The notes below the pieces were generated by a model. The model saw only the letters and a program-made list of their open reading frames with translations. It was not told the DNA's origin and ran no database searches. Shown piece after piece: positions 56,920 to 64,000 of a stretch of 64,000 nucleotides of DNA; within the stretch, counting starts at the first letter, position 1, and each line of letters starts with the position of its first letter. The DNA is from Mycobacterium sp. DL592 (GTDB lineage: Bacteria; Actinomycetota; Actinomycetes; Mycobacteriales; Mycobacteriaceae): NCBI RefSeq assembly GCF_011694515.1, contig NZ_CP050192.1:543932-607931 (forward strand). Direction: 5' to 3'. A program made the position numbers and the translations under genes.

Positions 56920-58968
56920 TTATTCGCAGGTGACGTCGGCGCCGTTGGTGACGGTGAGGTCCTCGGGCAGCTGAGTGGGGGTGCTGCTGGCGTCGTGGCT
57001 GACCTGCACGCTGACCGCAGATCCGCTCGGTGGTGGCGCGGCGACGGTGTCGAAGTTGGAGCCGAGCACCACCTTGACCGTTTGGCCGAGGCCGTCGACC
57101 CGCTCCATCGCCGCGTTCGGGAAGGCCGCGGCGACGGTCGCGGCGGCCTCCTCGTTACCCGCCGAGAACATCACCGTCGTGCCGCTGACGGTGCCGTCGT
57201 AGTCGTTGGGTTCGAGCACGTTGAACCCATGCGCCTGGAGGGCTGCGGTGGCGTTGGCGCCGAGTCCTTCCTTGCCGGTCGAGTTGGACACCTGCACGGT
57301 GACATCGGCCGGGTTCGTCGTCACGGCGTTGACCAGCTCGGTCTGGGTCGTTTCGGCGGGCGGTTTGGCTGTTGGGCTCGGGGCGGCCTGTTCGGCTTTC
57401 TTGGCCGCTGTCATCGGGCTGGTGGTCTCGTTGGTGTCGTTCTCGCCGGGCAGCGGATCGTCGTTGATGATCGCGTCGAATAGCGACCGGATGTCGTCGG
57501 TGCGGGGTTGCTCGTTGCCGTCGGCGTCGGTGATCCCAGTGGTGGGGACGGTGACGAAAGTGATCCGGCCCGCGTTGATGCCCTGCAGCGACTGGCCAAG
57601 GTCGACCAGGTCCTTGGTCCGCACATTGTCGACGTAGGTGTCGGCGATGAACATGTTGACGACGTCGTTGAGCTTGCCGAGGTTGAGCAGTGTGTTGTTA
57701 GAGATCACCGAGCGCAACAGCGACGACAAGAACAGCTGCTGCCGCTTGATGCGACCGTAATCACCGTTGACCTCGGTGGTGACTTGGCGTGCCCGCACGT
57801 AGTTCAGCGCGGTGTGCCCGTCGAGTATTTGGCGCCCGGCGCTGGCCAGGACGGTGCCCAGTTCGTAGTCCTGCAGCGGGGTGGTACTGCACACCTCGAC
57901 GCCGCCGAGGGCGTCGACCATCTTGGCGAAGCCCGCGAAGTCCACGGCCATGAATCGGTTGATCGACAGACCGGACAGCTTCTGGATGACCTTGACCAGG
58001 CACTTCGGACCGCCGAGGGCATAGGCCGAGTTGATCTTGGTCTGGGTGTAGCGCCAGTCGTCGCTCCACTCGCCGGTTTTTGCGTCGTACACCGGGCCGT
58101 ACTGGCCGGTGTCGGAGTTCCAGGCCTGACATCTCATCGGGGTGATCGCCAGGTCGCGGGGAAACGACACCGCGACGACACGTTTGCGGCTGGCCGGGAT
58201 GTTGACCAGCATGATCGTGTCCGAGCGGGCACCTTCGGCGTCGGCGGTGCTTCCGGCGCCCATCTCGCCGTTGGCGCCGGTGCGGCTGTCGACGCCGACG
58301 ATGAGGAAGTTCTCGTCGCCGAACTGGGCGTTGGGGTCGAGGATGTCGTGCGAGTTCGGATCCAGGGCGGCCACGTTGCGCAGCAGATCGTTCTTGTTCG
58401 ACTGCCACTGCCAGGCACCACCCGTCAGCGCCAGCGCGGTGACCGCGAACAGTGCTGCCGCCGAGCGCCCGGCCAGGATGACCGGCCTGCGTGGTTTGGT
58501 CTTCTTCGTGGCTTTCCGTGCCTTTGTGGGCCTGGCCGGCGTGCCCTGCTCATCGGCTGGATGCTCCGGCTCGGGGCTGGGGTCGGCGGCCAGCGTCCCA
58601 CGGGCGCGGTTGAGCGCCTCGAGGTCGGGCAGCTCGTCGGCGTAGGCAGCCGCCACGACCGCGATGGGCTCGGTGCGGTCCGCGGAGTTGTCGGGAGGTC
58701 CTGCGGGCGCTTCCACCCGGCGCCTGCTGGGCGCGGGTGGGGATCCGCCGGTCACCTTGGCGATCAGGTCGGCGACTGCGACGCCTTCGGTGTGGTTACC
58801 AGATGCGCCGGGGCCGGCCTTCGGTTGCTGGGGGGAGCGGTGTGAGGCGGCGGCCCGTTCCCAGGGGGTCGCGCTCGGCGCCGGTCTCGGTGTGCGCGTG
58901 ATGCGTTCGTTGCCGCCAGGCTCAGAACCGCGGTGCTGGCCAGGAGTGGCGTTATCGCCGTCACTCAT
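56920..58968 (-). CDS. LytR-CpsA-Psr (LCP) cell-wall ligase
   Basis: 682 aa. A long charged, disordered N-terminus (1-160) ends in a Lys/Arg run and one membrane helix (about 163-186). The extracellular LCP domain follows: DENFLIVGVDSRTG, SDTIMLVNIPASRKRVVAVSFPRD (split by strands), INSAYALGG, NYVRARQVTTEVNGDYGRIKRQQ. A LytR_C domain lies at the C-terminus (VTVQVSNSTGKEGLGANATAAL). LCP enzymes attach arabinogalactan to peptidoglycan. The ATG at 58968 has GGAGG 9 bp upstream; the frame continues to 59076 without better support. Confidence 0.93.
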   Translation of the reverse strand: MSDGDNATPGQHRGSEPGGNERITRTPRPAPSATPWERAAASHRSPQQPKAGPGASGNHTEGVAVADLIAKVTGGSPPAPSRRRVEAPAGPPDNSADRTEPIAVVAAAYADELPDLEALNRARGTLAADPSPEPEHPADEQGTPARPTKARKATKKTKPRRPVILAGRSAAALFAVTALALTGGAWQWQSNKNDLLRNVAALDPNSHDILDPNAQFGDENFLIVGVDSRTGANGEMGAGSTADAEGARSDTIMLVNIPASRKRVVAVSFPRDLAITPMRCQAWNSDTGQYGPVYDAKTGEWSDDWRYTQTKINSAYALGGPKCLVKVIQKLSGLSINRFMAVDFAGFAKMVDALGGVEVCSTTPLQDYELGTVLASAGRQILDGHTALNYVRARQVTTEVNGDYGRIKRQQLFLSSLLRSVISNNTLLNLGKLNDVVNMFIADTYVDNVRTKDLVDLGQSLQGINAGRITFVTVPTTGITDADGNEQPRTDDIRSLFDAIINDDPLPGENDTNETTSPMTAAKKAEQAAPSPTAKPPAETTQTELVNAVTTNPADVTVQVSNSTGKEGLGANATAALQAHGFNVLEPNDYDGTVSGTTVMFSAGNEEAAATVAAAFPNAAMERVDGLGQTVKVVLGSNFDTVAAPPPSGSAVSVQVSHDASSTPTQLPEDLTVTNGADVTCE

Positions 58969-59203
58969 GTTCCAGTCGCCTCCGACTCTGGGGGTATTGC
59001 GCATCGTCGCGCGTACACAGCCGTGGTGCGTGTGTCTCGGCACCTCGGTGAGGATCGCCGCTGTGCGGCGCCACAACCGTCCTCTGTCTTCTAGCAGGAG
59101 TCGCTGTGGGTCCGCCAGTCCAGCGGGTCCACAACAAGGTTTCTATCGTACTGAGACAACATGCGGGACCGCTAGCTCGCCCAGATGTCGGGACCGTCTC
59201 GAA
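58969..59203 (-). promoter_or_regulatory. 235-bp leader region of the LCP gene
   Basis: Gap between dus and the LCP gene, both minus strand. A TACGAT -10-like element is at 59145-59150. If used, it yields a 5' leader of about 170 nt with a 13-codon uORF (59091-59132, GTG to TAG, reading VDPLDWRTHSDSC). No RNA gene is recognised. Confidence 0.35.
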
Positions 59204-60298
59204 TCAGCCACCCGATCCCATGACGTCGGCTCCCGCGGGCACGGTGCAGTCGTCGGGGTCGTCGAGCCAGCCCTCGGGAAGCGACACCGATGCGGCCGAT
59301 CCCTGGCGGCCCCGGGGACCGGTCGCCGCCGCCGGGAACGGCACCTCGCGGTCGAGCTGATCGAGCAGCCCGTCGAGCTCGTCGAGAGTCTTGACCAGCG
59401 CCAATGCGCGGCGCAAGTCGGCGCCCGCCGGAAAGCCGTGCAGATACCACGCGATGTGCTTGCGCATATCGCGCATGCCCTTGTCCTCGCCGAAGTGCTG
59501 GGCCAGCAACCGGCCGTGGCGGCGCATGATGTCGGCGACCTCGCCGAGAGTGGGCGGGGTGGGCGCGGGTGAGCCGGTGAACGCGGCGGACAGTTCGGCG
59601 AACAACCAGGGCCTGCCCAGGCAGCCGCGGCCGATGACGACTCCGTCGCACCCGGTGGCGGCCATCATTGCCAGCGCGTCGTTGGCCTCGAAGATGTCCC
59701 CGTTGCCGAGCACCGGGATCGACTGCACGGTCTCTTTGAGCCGCCCGATCTGTTCCCAGTCGGCCGTCCCGGAATACCGCTGAGCTGCGGTGCGGGCGTG
59801 CAGCGCCACGGCGGCGGCGCCCTCCTGCTCGGCGATGCGACCGGCGTCGAGGTGGGTGCGGTGGGTGTCATCGATACCGACGCGGAACTTCACCGTCACC
59901 GGGACAGGGGTGCCCTCGGTGGCGCGAACGGCGGCTGCGACGATCTGGCCGAAGAGCCGCCGCTTGTAGGGCAGAGCGGCCCCGCCGCCACGCCGTGTGA
60001 CTTTGGGCACAGGGCAGCCGAAATTCATGTCGATGTGGTCGGCCAGGTCCTCTTCGACGATCATCCGGGCCGCCTCATAGGTGGTGGCCGGGTCGACGGT
60101 GTAGAGCTGCAGCGAGCGCGGTGACTCCTGGGGCGCGAACGTCGTCATGTGCATGGTCACGGGGTGACGTTCGACCAGAGCGCGGGCGGTGACCATCTCG
60201 CAGACGTAAAGGCCGCTGACGGTACCGGCGCGGGTCTGCTCCAGCTCGCGGCACAGCGTGCGGAACGCGACGTTGGTGACCCCGGCCATCGGCGCCAA
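59204..60298 (-). CDS. dus: tRNA-dihydrouridine synthase (DusB type)
   Basis: 364 aa from the TTG at 60298. The FMN barrel begins at LAPMAGVTNVAFR, with the catalytic Cys in NFGCPVPKVTRRGGGAAL, HARTAAQRYSG and GNGDIFEANDA; GRGCLGRPW closes the FMN phosphate site. The frame stays open upstream and encodes the expected extra strand (TGLRIGPFALRSPVV), reaching a GTC codon at 60364 that overlaps the desA1 stop (TAGTC). No ATG/GTG/TTG exists in that extension, so either the N-terminus is short or a noncanonical start is used. Confidence 0.9.
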   Translation of the reverse strand: MAPMAGVTNVAFRTLCRELEQTRAGTVSGLYVCEMVTARALVERHPVTMHMTTFAPQESPRSLQLYTVDPATTYEAARMIVEEDLADHIDMNFGCPVPKVTRRGGGAALPYKRRLFGQIVAAAVRATEGTPVPVTVKFRVGIDDTHRTHLDAGRIAEQEGAAAVALHARTAAQRYSGTADWEQIGRLKETVQSIPVLGNGDIFEANDALAMMAATGCDGVVIGRGCLGRPWLFAELSAAFTGSPAPTPPTLGEVADIMRRHGRLLAQHFGEDKGMRDMRKHIAWYLHGFPAGADLRRALALVKTLDELDGLLDQLDREVPFPAAATGPRGRQGSAASVSLPEGWLDDPDDCTVPAGADVMGSGG

Positions 60299-60363
60299 GA
60301 CGACCGGGCTGCGGAGGGCGAAAGGCCCGATCCGCAGCCCGGTGGTGGCTGGTGAGGTGTCGA

Positions 60364-61359
60364 CTATGTCGCAGCCCCGGCAAGCTTCTTGGCGGCCCGC
60401 TTCTCGGCGAGCCGTGCATCACGCTCGAGCTTGCGCTGCTTGGATTCCTCGAACTTCTCGCAGGATTCCTCGAGCTCCTTGATCAGGTCGGCCAGGTCGT
60501 CACGCATCCGGGCGGCCTCGCCGGTGAAGTCCTCGCGTTCGAAGATGCGCCACTTCTTCAGCACCGGCATCACGACGTCCTCGAGGTGGATGCGCAGGTC
60601 GTAGACGCCGCCCATGGCGATGATGACCGCCTTGCGGCGGAAGTCCGGCACGGTGTAGCCGGGCATCCGGAAGTTGCGCAGCACCCGGTGCAGCGAGTGC
60701 ATCGCCTGGTTGGGAGCGATGTCGAAGCCGGCTTCGCTGACGTCGCGGTAGAAGATCATGTGCAGGTTCTCGTCGTTGGAGATCCGCGCCAACAGCTGCT
60801 CGGCGACTGGCTCCTGGCAGGCCTTGCCAGTGTTGCGATGGGAGACGCGGGTGGCCAGCTCCTGGAAACTGACGTACATCACCGAGTCGAACAGGCTCTC
60901 GGCGAACAGGTCGCCCTGCTGGTTCTGGCCCGGGGAGAAACCGCGGGTCATCTGCTCCACTCGCAGCTCTTCGAGCTCGACCGGATCGCAGTTGCGGGTG
61001 ACCACCAGGTAGTCGCGGATCGAGATGCCGTGCCGGTTCTCTTCGGCGGTCCAGCGGTTGACCCAGTAGCCCCATGGGCCGTCGGTGGAAAAGTTCATCG
61101 CGATCTCGCGGTGGTAGGCGGGCAGGTTGTCCTCGGTCAGGAGGTTCTGCACCATCGCGGTCCGGGCGACCTCGGACAGCTGAGCCTGCTCGGGATGCCA
61201 GTCCTGGCCGCCGAGGGCGTAGTAGTTCTTGCCGTCCGACCACGGGATGTAGTCGTGTGGGTTCCAGTCCTTGAACATCGACATGTGGCGGTTGATCAGC
61301 TTCTCCGCCACGGGTTCGAGCTCGCGAAGCAGTTCGAGGTCGGTCAGGTCTTGCGACAT
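60364..61359 (-). CDS. desA1: Acyl-ACP desaturase DesA1
   Basis: 331 aa, ferritin-like diiron desaturase. The diiron ligands lie in AEENRHG and NDENLHM (ExxH pairs). The N-terminus is MSQDLTDLELLRELEP, as in mycobacterial DesA1. It introduces double bonds into acyl-ACP for mycolic acid synthesis and is essential in related species. It has a good promoter (61395-61424) and a GGAGGG ribosome site. Its TAG overlaps the codon expected to start dus. Confidence 0.96.
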   Translation of the reverse strand: MSQDLTDLELLRELEPVAEKLINRHMSMFKDWNPHDYIPWSDGKNYYALGGQDWHPEQAQLSEVARTAMVQNLLTEDNLPAYHREIAMNFSTDGPWGYWVNRWTAEENRHGISIRDYLVVTRNCDPVELEELRVEQMTRGFSPGQNQQGDLFAESLFDSVMYVSFQELATRVSHRNTGKACQEPVAEQLLARISNDENLHMIFYRDVSEAGFDIAPNQAMHSLHRVLRNFRMPGYTVPDFRRKAVIIAMGGVYDLRIHLEDVVMPVLKKWRIFEREDFTGEAARMRDDLADLIKELEESCEKFEESKQRKLERDARLAEKRAAKKLAGAAT

Positions 61360-61394
61360 GAACCCTCCAGTTATCTGTTTCCAGTAGTTGCATC

Positions 61395-61424
61395 AATATA
61401 TCTGTGTATCCCAGTGACATTCAA
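61395..61424 (-). promoter_or_regulatory. SigA-like promoter of desA1
   Basis: On the minus strand TTGAAT (-35, 61419-61424), an 18-bp spacer and TATATT (-10, 61395-61400). It gives a 5' leader of about 28 nt before the desA1 ATG. It is the AT-rich part of the 248-bp divergent gap 61360-61607; the remainder shows a TACTCT box at 61530-61535 that may serve the plus-strand gene. Confidence 0.6.
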
Positions 61425-61607
61425 GTTGCTTCCGCCGGTGAGTCGCTTCCGGGCTGGGATGGTTCGGCCGGATTCGACTTTCCGGGCGTAAATCCCTGGT
61501 CGGTGCCCCTGCGAGGACGGGGGCAGTGGAGTACTCTTCCGTTTCTGAAGCCACAAGCGTTTCTCTAGGAAACACACAGCAACCCTCAAGTCGGAGGTCG
61601 TTCAGAC

Positions 61608-62078
61608 GTGAAGAAGCCCTTAGTCCTCGGCATCGGCGCCGTCGGTGTTGCGGCAGCATCGTTCGCGGTCTTCGGCTCGGGTGTCGCCTCAGCGGTCAAC
61701 GAGTACGCCGGACAGACCTATGCCGACGCCTCGCAGGCCATCAGCAATGCCGGTCAGACCGCGGTGATCGCGACGCGGGTCGGCAGCTTCCTGCCCACCG
61801 ACCAGTGCACCGTTACGGGCTCGCGTAGCGCCAACTTCCTCAACTCCAGCGGCACCAGCTCCAGCGGGCAGGTGCTGCTGTACCTGAACTGCAACAACAG
61901 CTTCGCCGCCGCCGGCGTGCCGGGTAACTCGATCGGTAGCCCCGAGGGCCGTCAGGCGCGCGCGGACTACGAGGAGAAGGTGGCCGAACAGCAGGCCCAG
62001 GCCCAGCAGAACGCGTCGTCCGAGCTCCTGCAGGATGGTCAGGTTCCCGGCCAGGCCGGGCAGGTCGCCGGCGGTTAA
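61608..62078 (+). CDS. Secreted PASTA-like protein
   Basis: 156 aa, GTG start with GGAGG upstream. Signal peptide MKKPLVLGIGAVGVAAASFA with cleavage after VASA. The mature part YAGQTYADASQAISNAGQTAVIA resembles a single PASTA-like module, and two Cys residues (DQCTV, LNCNN) could pair. A Gln/Ala-rich coiled segment follows (VAEQQAQAQQ). Probably envelope-located; function unknown. It is divergent from desA1 and overlaps the TetR gene's end by 4 bp. Confidence 0.8.
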   Translation: MKKPLVLGIGAVGVAAASFAVFGSGVASAVNEYAGQTYADASQAISNAGQTAVIATRVGSFLPTDQCTVTGSRSANFLNSSGTSSSGQVLLYLNCNNSFAAAGVPGNSIGSPEGRQARADYEEKVAEQQAQAQQNASSELLQDGQVPGQAGQVAGG

Positions 62079-62656
62079 CCCGCTGCACGACTGAGCAGCA
62101 GTTCCACGCAGTAATCGATGAACTGCTCGCGGGAGGCTGTGAGCCGACCGTCGAGGTAGGCGGTGAACAGTGCCGTCAAAGCGCCGATCAGCCCGGTGGC
62201 GACCATGTTCTGCAGCGCCGGGTCGTCGATCTCGGTGAGCTTGCCCTGCAGCAGCCTGATGAAACTGGGCATCCACTCGGCTCCGGAATGGATCAGCACC
62301 GGCTCGACCTCCGGTGCCAGCAGCAGCACGCGGCCGCGGACCGGGTCGTCCACCATCAGTGCGACGAACCGCTCCACCGCTTCGCGCGGGGTGGTTGCCG
62401 TCATGAGTGTCGCCATCGCCCGGCTGCACACGTCGTCGTACACCGCACGAACGAAATCGTCTCTGTCGCTGAAACTCTCGTAGAAGTAGCGCTCGGTCAG
62501 GCCGGACTGACGGCAGACGGCCCGCACGGTCAGGGCGGGGCCGCCCGCATCGCCGAGGAGGGTCACGCCGGCTGCGATGAGTTCGTCCCGGCGCAGCACC
62601 TGGCGGTCCTGCAGTGGCACGCCCGACCAGCGTCCCCGTCGTTGACCCGACGTCAC
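62075..62656 (-). CDS. TetR-family regulator
   Basis: 193 aa, GTG start. HTH: ELIAAGVTLLGDAGGPALTVRAVCRQSGLTERYFYESF (split at helices). The ligand domain is Leu/Ala-rich (LLLAPEVEPVLIHSG, ATGLIGALTALFTAYL). Divergent from the MpaB-like oxygenase gene with a palindromic operator in the 55-bp gap, so it probably controls that gene and itself. Confidence 0.9.
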   Translation of the reverse strand: MTSGQRRGRWSGVPLQDRQVLRRDELIAAGVTLLGDAGGPALTVRAVCRQSGLTERYFYESFSDRDDFVRAVYDDVCSRAMATLMTATTPREAVERFVALMVDDPVRGRVLLLAPEVEPVLIHSGAEWMPSFIRLLQGKLTEIDDPALQNMVATGLIGALTALFTAYLDGRLTASREQFIDYCVELLLSRAAG

Positions 62657-62675
62657 ATGGCTCCTAAGCTCGTGA

Positions 62676-62693
62676 TGACAACGTACGTAGTCA
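62676..62693. promoter_or_regulatory. TetR operator candidate
   Basis: TGACAACGTACGTAGTCA, an 18-bp palindrome with one mismatched pair, centred between the divergent TetR gene and the MpaB-like gene. The TGAC...GTAC...GTCA layout is usual for TetR sites. Confidence 0.65.
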
Positions 62694-62711
62694 GATTGTG
62701 AAGGTCATCAG

Positions 62712-63746
62712 TTGAGTCAAGATACGTCCGCGGCGCACCCGGACACCACCGGCGATGAATCTCTCGCGTCGGGTTGCCCGGTGACCGCCGGCGCCTACAA
62801 CGCGCCGCCCGCTGTGCTCGGACCCGACTCGCTGACCTGGAAGTACTTCGGCGACTGGCGTGGCCTTCTGCAAGGCCCCTGGGCGGGCTCGATGCAGAAC
62901 ATGCATCCTCAGCTCGGAGCTGCGGTCAAGGACCATTCGATCTTCTTCCTCGAGCGGTTGCCACGCCTACTGCGCTCGCTGTACCCGATCGGCGGCGTGG
63001 TGTTCGACGGTGACCGTGCGCCGGCCACGGGTGCGGAGATCCGCGACTATCACATCCCGATCAAGGGTGTCGACGAGCAGGGCAGGCGCTACAGCGCATT
63101 GAACCCCGATGTCTTCTACTGGGCGCACGCGACGTTCTTCATGGGCACCATCTTGACCGCCGAGCATTTCGGCGACGGGCTGACCGAGGACCAGAAGCGC
63201 CAGCTGTTCGACGAGCACGTCACCTGGTACCGGATGTACGGGATGAGCATGCGGCCGGTGCCGGCCACGTGGGAGGCGTTCCAGGCCTACTGGGACCACA
63301 TGTGCCGCAACGTGCTGGAGAACAACTGGGCCACTCGTGAGGTGCTCGACCTGTCGACCATGCCGAAACACCCGTCGCTGCAGTGGATTCCTGATCCATT
63401 GTGGTCTGCGTACCTCAAGGTGATGGGACCGTTCGCGGTGTGGTTGACGGTCGGGCTCTACGACGAACCGGTGCGGGATTTGATGGGCTACACCTGGTCG
63501 AAGCGTGACGAGCGGCTACATCGGCTGTTCGGCCGGACGGTGAACCTGGCGTTCAAGATGGTCCCGCGGCGCCGCCGGATGCACCCGCGCGCACGGGCCG
63601 GGTGGGATCGCGCGGCCGGCCGCATCCCGGCCGACGCGCCGCTGCTGCACACACCCGACCGTAATCTTCCGCCGGTCGACCACCGGGACAACGGAATCCA
63701 TTACCTGGGCGCGAGCTGTCCGGTCCAGAAGGGCCCTGCGGCGTAG
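62712..63746 (+). CDS. MpaB/latex-clearing-protein-like oxygenase (DUF2236)
   Basis: 344 aa, TTG start. DUF2236 features: an N-terminal GPDSLTWKYFGDWRGLL, a middle FYWAHATFFMGTILTAEHFG with His residues likely to bind heme, and WYRMYGMSMRPVP then ATWEAFQAYWDHM. Relatives include rubber oxygenase Lcp and fungal MpaB, which cleave long-chain hydrocarbon double bonds. The C-terminus is basic. Controlled presumably by the divergent TetR. Corresponds to Rv0826 (recalled). Confidence 0.88.
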   Translation: MSQDTSAAHPDTTGDESLASGCPVTAGAYNAPPAVLGPDSLTWKYFGDWRGLLQGPWAGSMQNMHPQLGAAVKDHSIFFLERLPRLLRSLYPIGGVVFDGDRAPATGAEIRDYHIPIKGVDEQGRRYSALNPDVFYWAHATFFMGTILTAEHFGDGLTEDQKRQLFDEHVTWYRMYGMSMRPVPATWEAFQAYWDHMCRNVLENNWATREVLDLSTMPKHPSLQWIPDPLWSAYLKVMGPFAVWLTVGLYDEPVRDLMGYTWSKRDERLHRLFGRTVNLAFKMVPRRRRMHPRARAGWDRAAGRIPADAPLLHTPDRNLPPVDHRDNGIHYLGASCPVQKGPAA

Positions 63747-63767
63747 TAGCAGAGCGGGCCTACGGGC

Positions 63768-63923
63768 TCAGTGATGTCCGTCCGATAACGCCGTACACCA
63801 CATTGCGTAGGTGGCGGCAACGGCGATGTCGTCGATCGCTTCCTCGTCGCCCCCGAGCTTTCGGACGGTGTCCGCGATGGCGTAGCGCACGACATCGGTC
63901 GAGGTGACCCATGGGCTGTTCAT
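63768..63923 (-). CDS. 51-aa conserved-looking small protein
   Basis: ATG at 63923 with AGGAG 7 bp upstream. The peptide starts MNSPWVTSTDVVRYAIADTV and ends ALSDGHH, with an acidic mid part (GGDEEAIDDIAVAA). No signal or membrane helix. The ribosome site, codon use and lack of a competing gene support it; function unknown. The remaining 77 bases to the window edge hold only a CACACATACGTGTG-like palindrome at the very end. Confidence 0.55.
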   Translation of the reverse strand: MNSPWVTSTDVVRYAIADTVRKLGGDEEAIDDIAVAATYAMWCTALSDGHH

Positions 63924-64000
63924 AACGCTCTCCTGACCGTGCCCGACCGGAAGTTGTGGGGGTGTTTACCCGTTGCTGGAAAACCTCACACATACGTGTG

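Noticed and set aside
57508..58845. 445-codon plus-strand ORF opposite the LCP gene
   Set aside because: Shadow with Val/Gly/Asp bias; the LCP domain on the minus strand is unambiguous.
63982..64000. CACACATACGTGTG palindrome at the right edge
   Set aside because: Too close to the window end to judge; it could be an operator for a gene outside.

Overview
The window is one chromosome segment of a high-GC actinobacterium, almost certainly a fast-growing Mycobacterium (Mycolicibacterium). It carries mycobacteria-typical genes: mycothiol synthase mshD, acyl-ACP desaturase desA1, lmeA, sseC/cysA, a Cfp29-type encapsulin with its DyP peroxidase, a latex-clearing/MpaB-like oxygenase, and many GTG/TTG starts and leaderless -10 elements. 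From memory, the backbone follows the M. tuberculosis block from about Rv0779c to Rv0826 (purC, ptrB, purS/purQ, encapsulin, pepC, purL, purF, purM, pabC-like, sseC2, cysA2, thiX, glnR, mshD, phoT, phoU, LCP, dus, desA1), with insertions absent from that block. I saw no tRNA, rRNA, insertion sequence, prophage or CRISPR array. No gene-free stretch exceeds 300 bases; the largest gaps are 42779-43044 and 61360-61607, both described in the entries.

Layout. 1-2.5 kb: two mycofactocin-type SDRs, an amidohydrolase and a P450-type ferredoxin. 2.5-11.9 kb: purC, intact oligopeptidase B, hydrolases, Cys-type glutathione peroxidase, SDR, MBL-fold protein, purS-purQ. 11.9-19.2 kb: an accessory locus with a LysR regulator divergent from a tightly coupled operon (DUF3604/PHP protein, 35-aa leader peptide, sulfonate-type ABC transporter, metallophosphoesterase). 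19.3-29.6 kb: encapsulin and DyP, pepC, antiporter, purL, membrane hydrolase plus CPBP protease, SCP2-like protein. 29.7-43 kb: purF, then a second accessory locus (IclR regulator divergent from MmgE/PrpD, PEP-mutase-family lyase, aconitase-type large and small subunits, PEBP protein), then purM, ygfZ and pabC. 43-50 kb: a polar amino-acid ABC importer between two related small lipoproteins, a nitrobindin with a tiny membrane peptide upstream, and the sseC-cysA-DUF4395 sulfur operon behind a polycysteine leader peptide. 50-56.9 kb: glnR-mshD, then pstSCAB behind a three-repeat PHO box, and convergent phoU. 56.9-64 kb: LCP ligase, dus, desA1, secreted PASTA-like protein, TetR with MpaB-like oxygenase, and a 51-aa ORF.

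How the genes work together. Five purine-synthesis loci (purC; purS-purQ; purL; purF; purM) are spread over 37 kb. Nutrient sensing is prominent: phosphate (PHO box, pst, phoU), nitrogen (glnR) and sulfur/cysteine (two leader peptides with adjacent Cys codons). The most novel candidates are the leader-peptide-containing DUF3604/ABC/metallophosphoesterase operon and several coding elements under 60 aa: the 35-aa and 30-aa leaders, a 32-aa transmembrane peptide, a 13-aa ORF behind a near-complete anti-Shine-Dalgarno complement, and a 51-aa ORF at the right edge.
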